Below are positions 1 through 9,500 of a stretch of DNA of 20,104 bases, piece after piece (position 1 is the first letter of the stretch; every line of letters starts with the position of its first letter). A program made the translations under genes and the position numbers. Below the pieces are notes generated by a model. That model saw nothing but the letters and a program-made list of their open reading frames with translations. It had not been told where the DNA came from and ran no database searches. This DNA is from Mnemiopsis leidyi (lineage: Eukaryota; Ctenophora; Tentaculata; Lobata; Bolinopsidae), in NCBI GenBank assembly GCA_000226015.1, contig JH153746.1, forward strand, positions 34,102 through 54,205, given 5' to 3'.

Positions 1-150
1 AAGTTTACCAATATAGTGAACTTACTATCAGTGCCTTACTTAGTAAGTTTACCAATATAGTGAACTTACTATCAGTGCCTTACTTAGTCAGTTTACCAAT
101 ATAGTGTACTTACTATCAGTGCCTTACTTAGTAAGTTTACCAATGTTGTG
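1..150. repeat. 44-bp tandem repeat, three full units plus a partial one
   Basis: Units start at 1, 45, 89 and 133 and are nearly identical for three copies. The fourth breaks down after about 15 bases. Each unit begins with AGTTTACCAATATAGTG after one variable base. The array may continue to the left of the window. It lies before the first visible exon of gene 1, so it is either intronic or upstream. No coding potential is seen in it. Confidence 0.9.
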
Positions 151-454
151 ATTATTGATCAGTGATGCAACTTATTTGGGAAAAGGTTTCTGGAAGACAG
201 AGTTGGCTACAAGTTGGTTGTTGTAATCTAACCAAAAGCAAATTGTTGGCGTAAACTTTTGATATAATTGCAATTTTGATGAGAAAAAGGGCTGCTAGTG
301 CAGTTACGTACATCTTTTTACAAGGAATACGCAATATTAAAAGATTTACGTAACTACACTAGCAGTCCTTTTTCTCATCAAAATTACAAAAAATCCCTCT
401 TCTTTACACCATGATATAATTGCAAAACTTAGAAACAATTTTATACTTTTCTAG
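151..454. other. Probable intron of gene 1 containing a fold-back insertion
   Basis: There is no gene-like reading frame here. The equivalent intron of gene 2 (9140-9265) is only 126 bp, so if gene 1 continues to the left this intron has been enlarged by the 44-bp repeat and the fold-back element. The stretch ends in a pyrimidine-rich acceptor with AG at 453-454. Confidence 0.5.
269..410. mobile_element. Fold-back (MITE-like) element, copy 1
   Basis: This is a 142-bp element. Two inverted arms of nearly 50 bp (left from 269, right ending near 388) can pair into one long hairpin around a loop of about 20 bases. Outside the right arm is an asymmetric tail ending CTTCTTTACACC. It is flanked by a direct repeat TGATATAATTGCAA at 260-273 and 412-425, whose last bases overlap the left terminus, so the real target duplication may be 9-11 bp. 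A second copy is at 8516-8659. No transposase is encoded. The class is unknown. Confidence 0.75.
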
Positions 455-810
455 AAAGCCCGTTTACGAAATGTCATGATGCTGTTCCTATTGGAAATAG
501 GGATGGTGGTGTTATGAAGGACTGTATGACAGACGTCTGTAACTGCTATCTTGACAATGTAAGTCTATAAAGTCTATCTTTTAAAGTAGGAAAAGTAAAA
601 GTGATTGAACTCAAACCGGCATAGTTGTGGTATGCTAGCATAGGAATATCTAATCCCTATTTCCTATGCTATATCATTAATCAGGGTGGTGCATATAAAC
701 TAATGATATTTCTCAGACGTGTGCTTGTTCTCAATTCGACGTCTACGCTACTCAGTGCGAAAATCACAACGTTGATCTTAGTGACTGGAGAAAATCAGTC
801 GCGTTTTGCC
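455..810 (+). CDS. Gene 1 exons for the first C8 domain
   Basis: Two exons, 455-558 and 717-810, are joined in phase 0. The first carries cysteines in the pattern CHDAVPIG...KDCMTDVCNC. The second has TCACSQFDVYATQC and ends WRKSVAFC, a typical end of a C8 domain. Both match the lengths of their gene 2 counterparts (104 and 94 nt). Donors at 559 and 811 are both GTAAGT. Confidence 0.8.
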
Positions 811-3800
811 GTAAGTACGAACTGAAGAAAGTGTCTGGTAGTTTTTTGTTAATTGGTCAGTGCTAGGATTCTCCTTATAAAAGACATTTTTCTGCGACCT
901 CATCTGATTGAAGTTCAACTTTTTCTTAATAGCATCTCAAAGTCTATAATATAATAATCATATATTTACTTCAGAATACGAATGCCCGGAACCATTGGAA
1001 TACAGATCAAATGGAGCCACCCCTGTACCAACATGCCTGGATAGAAACCCAGAGCAAACTGGTACAGTTCGTGGTTGTTTCTGTCCTGGAGGACAGTTTC
1101 TACAGGACGGGGAATGTGTAGCAGCTAACGCCTGCAAATGTCTCTACGAGGGACGGTTCTACAATGTAAGATATAGATAAAAGCATTTGTAAACACTTAA
1201 AGTAAGACTATAGTTTCACTTCCATTGATCCATTCCTGTTAATGCAGATAATCGATAGAAGAAAATCAAAGTATCAGGATTTACAACTTTGCACTTCAGA
1301 ACGGAGATGTGATAAAGAAAGACGGACTGTGTCCCGCTCAGACCTGCACATGTCAAGACGCTGGAGAGATGACCTGTGTTGATGATCCGTGTCCCGAACT
1401 AATTAATTGTGCAGCTGATGGGTTAGAAGGAAGAAACGACGATGAGTGCTGCAACCGTTGTATCGGAAATTGGGTTGTGGTAAGCTTTTGAATATCTGTC
1501 ATCTCAGTCAACTTCTAAGTGAGGGATTTCTAGTCTTTATTATAATTTTGAAAATATTGAAACCCCTTTGAGTCTTTGGCTTCCTAGTTAATAAGCCTCC
1601 AAGCTATTCATCGTCCTAGCAACTTGGCCCCCTAGCTTCAATGCCTTCTAGCTACTAAGTCCCCTTGCTATCTTTGCTTGAAAATCCCACAACATTTGGA
1701 TATTCACTCGACGACACAATAACTACTGTTCTCAACAACCCCGCGAAGTTAGCCTGATTTATGCAGTGCAAAAACCCCTGCAAATCTTCAGGCGGTTAAC
1801 CCTGAAAACCAAATAAAAAAAGGACAGTCTGTACGTCTGACTTGTAGAATAATCGTTGGAGTAAGAACAGAAGACATTACGTGGTACAGAGATGAAGTGA
1901 AGATAACTGAGGGACTTTCAAAAAATAGGTAGGTGATTACATTATTGTCTCTCGTGGTGGTATCAATCATTTTAGCCTTTGTTCGTTAGCCGTAATTTAT
2001 GTTTTTGATCCTATATCGCATGATGCAAAATATCTTAGATTAAGGCTGCTCATAAAGAACGCTGATGCTGATGATGATGCTACCTACACGTGCGAGGCAA
2101 CTAAAGACGGGATAACTGACAGTGATGACTTTGAGGTAGATGTGGTTATGCCAGCTATCTGCGAGCACGAGGACGGAACTGAGTTCGAGGAAGGAACCTT
2201 CTACAACCCTCAGGAGACCGAACAATGTACATGTGACGCTCATGGAGTACATAATTGTGAATGTATCGATGATGGGGAAGAGTGTGAGGATCCAACTCCA
2301 GTAGCCTGGTTTGATGACACGTGCATCAAAACATGTATATCTAAGCCTGGCCATTGCTCTGCAGCTGCAGACCCATTCTACAAGACATTCGACGGATCAG
2401 AGTTTGCCTTTAAGGGAGATTGCAAGTACAACTTCTTCAAATGTGGGGATGTGGCAATGTTTGCTGATCATGAGAAGGATAAGGCTAGCGCTATAACCAA
2501 GTCTCTCGAGGTCAGAGCAAATAAACAATTTTTAGTGTATTGATCTGGTGACAAAATGGGTCAGCTCTTGTTCCAGTTTGAATGAAAATATGTATGATTT
2601 TGTAGTGACTTTTTATGGTTTAAGACAATTTAGGACGCATAATTCTCTGTCAACATGGACAATTTCATAGGTAGACTTTAAGTCTGACGTGTTCAAGCTG
2701 GAAGGAGACACAGTTACATTAAATGGAGAGGCAGTTGTTGTTCCCATGCACAAGTCTTACGCAGATGGTTCGAGAGTCACAATAGAGGAAATAGGTGAAC
2801 TATTTAAACTTTTAAACAGTCGCGGAATCTTGACGCAGTTCGAATCAAAAGCAATGTCTACTGCATTTGTCAATCGGGGCTATGAAATGTAATCATTGTC
2901 CTTACCAGGAACATATGCATTGACAATAACACAAGACGGAAAAGATCCTCTAGTACACCTGCTGTGGGACAAAGTCTCCAGCTACTCAATTGATGTCCAC
3001 GGTTCTTGCAAGGGATTCTCCACGGGAATGTGTGGAAAATGGGACGACGATGACTCCAATGATATGACAGGACCTGATGGTAAAGTCTATGACAGGTACA
3101 ACTAGTTTGAGACTTGAGGAGTTTAGGAAAGATGCGTTGGAACAGAATTACCAATAGCGTCAATGTTATGGCGTAGAAGACGAGGCTTAGAGAACGGGAA
3201 CAACCCCCCTGCCAGTTCACATGTTTATATCAAGAATGGCATGTAATAGTCGTATACTCCTACGACCATTAAAGCTATCACTCTCCGCAGTGTAGAGGAG
3301 TTTGGAACATCCTGGGCTGTAGAAGACGAGACTGATTGTCCTCAACCGGAACCAGAAGACGAGGACATGTGCGTGTTGTTTGGCTTGCCGGACAGGAAGC
3401 CGGAATTCGAGAGACATGTGGGCAATATTCTTAGCCAAAGTCCTTTCTCTGACTGCCTAGATGCCGGAATGGTCGCGACAGAAACGGCAAAAAATGCAGT
3501 GCAGCAGATATGTCTCTGTGTTGCCGACATCAACTGTGCCTGTGCTCCAATTAATAAGTTTGCAGGTGATTGCAAGGCCCAAACTGGAGTTGATACAGAT
3601 GGTTGGCAGCTCAGTGTTCCTGCTAGCAGATGCCAATTTGATTGTCCTGATGGTTCGGACTTCATGGCTCATGGTCCAAAGCCGGCTCCATCATGCGACA
3701 ATCCAAACGGCGGTGCTCAATCTCAAGCTGGATGTTTCTGTCCAGAAGGAGAAATGATGGAGGATGGAAAGTGTGTGAGTCTGGAGAACTGCCAATGTGA

Positions 3801-5440
3801 ATATGCTGGACAGTTATACGGAGCCGGAGACAAGTTCGAAAAGGGAGCTGAATGTAAGACCTGCAAGTGTGTCGGTGGTGGAGTTGAGGAGTGTGAGGAC
3901 AAAGCTTGCAATGTGAAGTGTGGCGATGATGAGATTGAAGTTTCCAATGAAGGAGACTGTTGTCCCACCTGTCGAGAAAACTGGGTGGAGGCAGTTAACC
4001 CCAACCCGAAAGCAATTTTTGGACAACCAGTTACTCTGACATGTCGTGTAATTGGTATGCAGGTTGCAGCATCGGCTGTTAGCTGGTTTAAAACACAGCC
4101 ACTTAGGGAAATAACTAGCTGGAACGCATACGAGGTATCTGAGGACGGATTGACTCTGGCAATACCTAAAATGGACGCCCAAAGGGAAAATGGGTATAAG
4201 TGTGTTGTGGAGAAGCGTGGAAAAACCTCGGAAGCTGCCTTTGAGGTTTTCTTGCAGCCTCAAGAAGTAGACTTGGTGGAGGCTGCTGAGGATCGGGTTG
4301 ACTTTATAGAGGGGGCCTCAGTTGTGCTTAGGGTTAGATCTGAATTTTTTGATTGTGATTTTTTTTAGTGTATTAGGAAAGTCGTTCTAATCTGTGAATT
4401 AACGATTTTGACTTTAATTAAAGTTATAGTCATTAGAACTTAGAATGGCTGCTTAAAGCCGCCTCATTTAGTGCAATAAGCTACACCCTGTGAACAATAT
4501 TTGGTGGACTTGCAATGGAAGAGAATTGACAAATGCTGAAGACAATGTCAGGATCAGAAATGGAAGTAAGATAAGTTTACTTAAATTTTATTTGATAATA
4601 AATTAATCAGTTCTACCATTGCTCGGGAAGTCTTCATGATAAGACATCGCTTCTGATGGAAATCACAACCTGATTGTTTGTGAGCTACATACAGTCTCGA
4701 CTCGAATACTAATCATTACGATTTAGCCAAGTATACGATGTCATTAAAATCTTCACTATCTTAGGGGACTATGCGGAACTAGTATTCCGGCCAGCCAAGC
4801 TTTCTGACAAAGGAACATGCACGTGTCACGCTCAAGGTCAAGGTGGGGAAGACTCGGCTGACATCCAAGTTGGGGGTGAACAAAACGAGGTTACTATCAT
4901 TCCGAAGAGCACCAAAGTGACATGCAGACAGGCGGACGATGCAAAATGTACCATAGAATTTGATGTCACTAGCAAAATTGGGGTATGTTTGGCTAGTGGC
5001 TATGTCATGAATATCATATTCCATTTTTACGCTACTCAGTTTTATTCTCGATTTGTTTACACTTGCAAGTTCTCTTTTTAATCAAAATATATTGAACTCT
5101 CAAACAGAGTCCAAAACCCAACGATGTTAAATTCTGGAGTTTGAAAGATGGGCACTTATTTGAAAGCTTCAACATGGTACAAGAGGGGGATACATTTATT
5201 CGCTCTTATGGAAAATGGAGAAACCCACGACTCAGCGGCCAATATGTGTAAGTGAAATTGTCACCAGTATTTCAGTTTATAATATCATTGAGGCTTTGAC
5301 TTACGTAATTTATTTACAGTAGTTAAACTTTGGAACAACTTTTTTAAAATCATTTTCTTTCCCTCAGAGCTGTAGTGACAGTAAAAGGCAAGACATACCA
5401 ATCTGAACCAGTCGCTTTCACCGTTCTTCCAAAGGTTTAA
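455..5440 (+). CDS. Gene 1: secreted VWD/C8/TIL/VWC/Ig protein (5' end outside window)
   Basis: Spliced by eye with 13 exons: 455-558, 717-810, 975-1165, 1300-1479, 1792-1928, 2039-2510, 2671-2794, 2909-3095, 3291-4332, 4472-4565, 4765-4982, 5108-5247 and 5368-5440. The frame stays open to TAA 5438-5440, giving about 1018 residues. Order: C8, TIL, VWC-like, Ig, Cys-rich segment, VWD, C8, TIL, VWC-like, Ig, Ig, Ig-like. It matches the C-terminal two thirds of gene 2 exon for exon, with the same phases. The first exon needs one base from an upstream exon, and the equivalents of the ConA-like and first VWD exons are not in the window. So it is either cut by the window edge or a 5'-truncated duplicate. 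Several donors are weak (GTCAGA at 2511, GTGAAC at 2795, GTTAGA at 4333), but no internal stop or frameshift was found. The product is expected to be extracellular; its exact role is unknown. Confidence 0.8.
975..1479 (+). CDS. Gene 1 exons for TIL 1 and VWC-like 1
   Basis: Exon 975-1165 encodes a TIL (trypsin-inhibitor-like, cysteine-rich) module with CPEPLEY at the start and GCFCPGGQFLQDGECV in its core. Exon 1300-1479 encodes a VWC-like module (GLCPAQTCTCQDAGEMTC, ending DDECCNRC). An in-frame one-codon difference from gene 2 lies near 1401 (ELIN against ELN). The intron between them, 1166-1299, is unusually similar to the gene 2 intron. Confidence 0.85.
1480..1791. other. Intron of gene 1 with degenerate pyrimidine-rich repeats
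   Basis: This 312-bp intron holds no gene. Between about 1570 and 1680 there are loosely repeated blocks such as CCTAGCT/CTTCTAGCTACTAAG, a decayed short repeat. The equivalent intron of gene 2 (10233-10409) does not contain it. Confidence 0.5.
1792..2510 (+). CDS. Gene 1 exons for Ig 1, Cys-rich segment and start of VWD 2
   Basis: Exon 1792-1928 gives the first half of an Ig domain (LTCRI, then ITWYRDEVK). Exon 2039-2510 completes it with DDDATYTCEATKDG, the canonical D-x-A-x-Y-x-C of Ig folds. It continues into a Cys-rich segment (CEHEDGTEFEEGTFYNPQ) and then a VWD start, DPFYKTFDGSEFAFKGDC. The final donor at 2511 is GTCAGA where gene 2 has GTAAGT. The splice is inferred from the paralog. 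Confidence 0.75.
2671..3095 (+). CDS. Gene 1 exons for the rest of VWD 2
   Basis: Exons 2671-2794 (phase 0 to 1) and 2909-3095 (phase 1 to 2) carry the VWD core, with VFKLEGDTVTLNG and then GSCKGFSTGMCGKWDDDDSN, the calcium-site-like acidic loop after the G-x-CG-x-W motif. The intron between them is about 114 bp, against 905 bp in gene 2. The donor at 2795 is GTGAAC, weaker than GTAAGG in gene 2. Confidence 0.75.
3291..4332 (+). CDS. Gene 1 long exon: C8, TIL, VWC-like and Ig in one piece
   Basis: This 1042-nt exon starts in phase 2 after a clear acceptor (CTCTCCGCAG). It encodes, in order, a P/E/D-rich linker, a C8 domain (VQQICLCVADINCACAP), a TIL module (GCFCPEGEMMEDGKCVSLEN), a VWC-like module ending EGDCCPTC, an Ig domain (LTCRV, VSWFKTQ, GYKCVV) and the start of the next Ig. 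Gene 2 has 1036 nt here. The first C8-TIL-VWC-Ig block of the same gene is split by five introns; this one has none. Confidence 0.85.
4472..5440 (+). CDS. Gene 1 terminal exons: two Ig-like domains and stop
   Basis: Exons 4472-4565, 4765-4982, 5108-5247 and 5368-5440. The first two make an Ig-like domain, with NIWWTCNG and then DKGTCTCHAQGQ. The last two make another beta-sandwich, with DVKFWSLKDG, SGQYVAVVTVKGKTY and a terminal FTVLPKV before TAA. Lengths of all four equal those of gene 2. No membrane anchor follows, so the product should be secreted. Confidence 0.8.
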
Positions 5441-6100
5441 ACAGGCTAAACCAGACAGTTTTCAACTCCTATGAGTGCATGACCTTCAGAGACGATCATG
5501 TAGTTGACTTTACTAAGTAAAATTTATTTTCTGCATCAAAGAAGATCGATCAAACAGTTAAGAGGTTTTCCTAGTCACCTATATACTTTTCTTAATCTTA
5601 TACTTTTCTTGTATTTTACTTTTCTTTATCACGAATTATTTTTGAGTGTATCACAGCTGGTATTTAAGTTTCACAATGGCCAAGGCTAGCCTTTACTTTT
5701 TATAATCCTACCCATTTTTTTTAAAAGATTTATGATTTATTTCTGATTTATTTCTGATGATTTATTTCTGATGATTTAAAATGGAACCAATTTTTACGAC
5801 TTAAATTTTTAAATTTTTCAATCATATTTTACTGTATTTTGAGTGACCGATTCTTTGAAAATCTCGATGTGACTTACAATTTACGGTGATAAATCAATTG
5901 CGGGTCTTAAAAGTTCGTTGGCGGGCGAAAAAAATTAGACAAGTTTTTCCTTCTTTTTTGAAGGAGTTTATTGACTTTTAATGATGTTACAGGTCATATT
6001 CAATGACATTGAAATCCTAAAAATATATTCATATTTGAAAAAAATTATATAGAGTTCTAAACTTATACTTAAAGATAGGTCATTGAAAGGAATCGCACAA
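5441..6100. other. Intergenic region between gene 1 and gene 2
   Basis: This 660 bp is very AT-rich and holds no supported gene. It must contain the 3' UTR of gene 1 and the promoter of gene 2. I see no perfect AATAAA. AGTAAA at 5516-5521 is a possible variant polyadenylation signal. Short direct repeats GATTTATTTCTGAT occur around 5735-5775. Confidence 0.6.
6045..6052 (+). promoter_or_regulatory. Possible TATA-like box of gene 2
   Basis: TTATATAG lies 49 bases before the proposed ATG at 6101. If used, it would give a 5' UTR of only about 20-25 nt. In such AT-rich DNA this match could easily be chance. Confidence 0.2.
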
Positions 6101-6513
6101 ATGTTGTTAAAAACCACTCTGCTGGTCTTGTAAGTTGCTATTACTTTTAATTTTCATCTGGTTTTGATTTATTTGTTTTTAGGTTCGTGCAATTTTGGAA
6201 AAGCTTAGTCCCTGCTCTAACTAGAGCCCTCTGTCGCGTATGGCAGATGCCACCAGAGTGGCTGGGTTATAGCAGCAACACATGCAGTGTGCGTAAGCAC
6301 CTGCTTAGGCGAAGCACCAAGGTCAGAAGCAATTTTCATGGTAACTTGCTACTAAGCAACTATTCACGCAGGCTACCGGCTGTCGTCCTGGCGGGACCTA
6401 ACACACCTTCTGGATGGACTTGTAAGCCTCTAACACAAGTAGACGTTTCTCACGAAGATTGTATCCAAACCAGTTCATACGCAAACGGAGTTTGGGCCAT
6501 CAACACCCAGAAG
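6101..6513 (+). CDS. Gene 2 exons 1-2: signal peptide and unknown N-terminal region
   Basis: ATG 6101 begins MLLKTTLLVL, which splices at a GTAAGT donor (6130) to exon 6183-6513 and continues FVQFWKSLV. Together they form a hydrophobic leader; cleavage near residue 25 is plausible. The rest of exon 2 is basic, with few cysteines (CRVW, SNTC, WTCK, EDC), and I do not recognise it. The frame is supported because it is open throughout and joins in phase 0 to exon 3 at 6783. Other exon boundaries inside this stretch are possible, since several internal AGs follow pyrimidines. Confidence 0.55.
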
Positions 6514-9500
6514 GTAATAAATCATTGGTTTTACATTTTGGTTTGTCAAGCATCAGTAATCAGTAAGGCTGCAAAATAATTAGTTTTATAGTTTTGTAAA
6601 CGTTACAAAATTCGTTGATAAAAGCAATTCAGGTAAAAATAGTAGCGATCTATAAGTTTTACAAATTTTCTTCTGGTTTGGTCAAAAGTGAGAAAACGAA
6701 TATCTAATTCATAGCATGTTTTGGAAGATAATGAAATAGTTAATTTGTCCATCCAAGTATTTCTTATCAAAGAATCTTCCAGGTTGCCGGTGGAATGAAC
6801 AGATTCTGTGTGGTAACTCTGACTGGCCCTGGGGTGAATGTGAAGGACACTGACAATTTTTACGTTCGGGCCACCTTTGGATCGTCTCAACCGAGAGGTC
6901 CTTTCGGAGGGATCTCTTTCAACATGGACGAGGCAGACAACGGAAATTACGTCATGATGAGGTTTGTCTATTAGTAGAAAAACGGGGTCCCAAGATACAC
7001 AAAATCTCTCTGGTCCCTCTACAAACGTCAGAGCTCAAGCAAAGCATTACATATGATGATCTCAAATGATTACCCTTCTGTTTTATGAATGTACTTACAT
7101 TGTTATTTTTTGTATAAGTGCTATTGTTGTATTCAACTTTTTGTGAAAAGTTTCAAATCAAATCAAAATAAAATCACGAATAACTTCGCCGCTGTCAGAG
7201 TCAATCATACTGAGCCAACATGAACCACTTCCCGCAGAATGAGAATCCCTAGCACGGGGAATGTGGAGATAGGAAGGCTTGTCAACAAAATGAAGAGTCA
7301 GTCCACCTCCCAGACAGTTAACTCACGAAATGAAGCCGTCGTAGCGGGCAATCCTACCTTGGGTAAGCATAACTTTATTAGTTTATTGCAACGCAACGTG
7401 CTAGGTCTACCCCATGATCAAAGATATGTTTATGTGAATATGAACTTTCGTTTTTATGAAAAATGATCGATATCAGGATAGTTGATATAACATCTCATCA
7501 GAAATTTTGGTGAAGGATGAAAACGAGGACGTTTGGATTAACGGAAACCTAGAACAAGAGATTTCAGATGTACAGCCGTACTATGTCAGGCCTGGGGGAG
7601 TAGGCTTTGCTTTCCAGAATGTCTTCAACTGGCAGTTATCTATCTCTAACGCTGAAGTTTGCACTGCCCCTTGTAAAGACGATGCTGGAAACGAGTTTTC
7701 TTTAGGAGCTACCTACAAGGACGGAGACCAGACATGCACGTGCAAAGAGAGCGGTTTCGAGTGTGCTTGTGGGGACACAACGCCATGTGGGGGCGGGCTT
7801 ACCCGCTGGGTGGATCAAGAGACCTGCGAGTCCAAGTGTATTCCACGTGAGTTTCCTTTACTTTGATTGTCCACCTTTGTTGATAATGATCGATGTTACG
7901 ATGTATTAACTTTGTGAGTGATACCTACAATCAGCCCCGAATCTAAACTCTGCTTCTGGTCCTGAAATTACAGGAAATTAGGGTATTTATGGGGATGTTT
8001 CAGATCACAAACTGAACCAATCAGAAGGTATAAGGCACTGTTTCTAACTTCTAATCGACAATAAATTGTGACCCTTCCCAAAAAATCTAAAATTACAAAG
8101 ATTTTTCAGCTCCTGCGTATTGCGCCAGCACTGGAGACCCTCATTACAGATCCTTTGACGGACGTCGTTACAATTTCCATGGAGTGTGCACTTACCAAGC
8201 AGCCAGCTGTGGGGACTTTACTGTGAGATATTTTACGTTCTTCAACTTCATGATACTTTGCTACTATATGTTCGTTCGATAATCTTCAAAGCAGCTTTGC
8301 CAAAATTGATAAATAAGAAATCGAATTAACGAATGGTGGATTTATGCATAATTATAATTTCAGGTTAACTTCAAAAATGTTGATCTTCTTAACCGAGCTC
8401 CAACATACACAAAAAGAATGGAGCTTCAATTCGAGGGGACTACTTTCGCAATTTCAAGAGGACTGCTGGCTGAAGTGAACGGAAATGCGGTAAAACCTAG
8501 ATCGATAACCCTATTTGTAACTTTGATGAGAAAAAGGACTGCTAGTGTAGTTACGTACCTCTTTTAACAAGGAATACGCAGTGTTGAAAGATGTACGTAA
8601 CTACACTAGCAGTCCTTTTTCTCATCAAAGTTACAAAAAAAATTCCTCTTCTTTACACCATAACCCTATTCGACAATAGTATTTTTGGTGTTTGTTTAAA
8701 TGTATTAAGTAAGACGTTGATTGAACGTTAGCTTTTAGTTTAAATCATATGCAGCTTCCCCTTGCCCAGGTTCAAGTTCCTTATGTGAAAGTATACAACA
8801 ACGGAGATAGAGTAGAAATAGTGAACAATGGTCAGCTGGAGATCAGACTTTACAGCAAGGGTAGAAATCCTTCGGTTAGACTCAGAGCCACCAACTACGG
8901 AAGGTGGATAAATGCTGAGATGTGGCTACACGGATCCTGTGCAGACATCACAGAAGGCCTCTGTGGAAACTGGAACGGGAATCCTAACGACGATCTGATC
9001 GGAGGAAATGGGAACACTTTGGGAGCTATTCACAAACTCTTTGACGAAGATTGCCCTGCTCCTGAACCCCCTCCTGACCCTTGCAGAGACATTGGTAACG
9101 CTCACGACGAGGCTGAGGCTATCTGCGGTGCTTTGAATAGTAAGTTCGAATAAGTGGAAACTTCATAAGTGAGCATGAGTACAGAAGTACTGAGTATCAG
9201 CAAATTTTCTTTGGCTCAAAATCCATTTTCCGTCCTATATTGAGCCGTTAACCATTCTATTTCAGACAATCCGTTCACGCAATGTCATGGTGCTGCTCCT
9301 ATTGGCGACAGAGACGGAGGAATAATGAAAGACTGTATGGAAGATGTCTGCAATTGTTTCCTCGACAACGTACTGAGACTACATATATTCCTTTAGGCAC
9401 TACTTCAGTGAATTGTTTTGATACCTAGTGGTAGACCAAGCCATAGTTTTAGATGCTATTGACAAACTGTACGGCCATGTTTATACCTATGATAATATTG

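Noticed and set aside
2040-2354. Minus-strand frame of 104 codons, repeated at 10700-11056
   Set aside because: It is an antisense shadow of the Ig/Cys-rich exon. It recurs only because the exons are duplicated.
3096-3290. Possible decayed copy of the following exon's start within the intron
   Set aside because: GAGGAGTTT and GTAGAAGACGAG occur in both, but the rest does not align by eye. The match is too short to claim a duplication.
3814-4263. Minus-strand frame of 149 codons opposite gene 1 exon 9
   Set aside because: It is the antisense shadow of the strongly supported long exon, and its cysteine pattern only mirrors the sense codons.
5504-5689. 61-codon + strand frame between the two genes
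   Set aside because: It is AT-rich, hydrophobic by composition only, has no paralogous support, and lies in the expected 3' UTR and promoter region.
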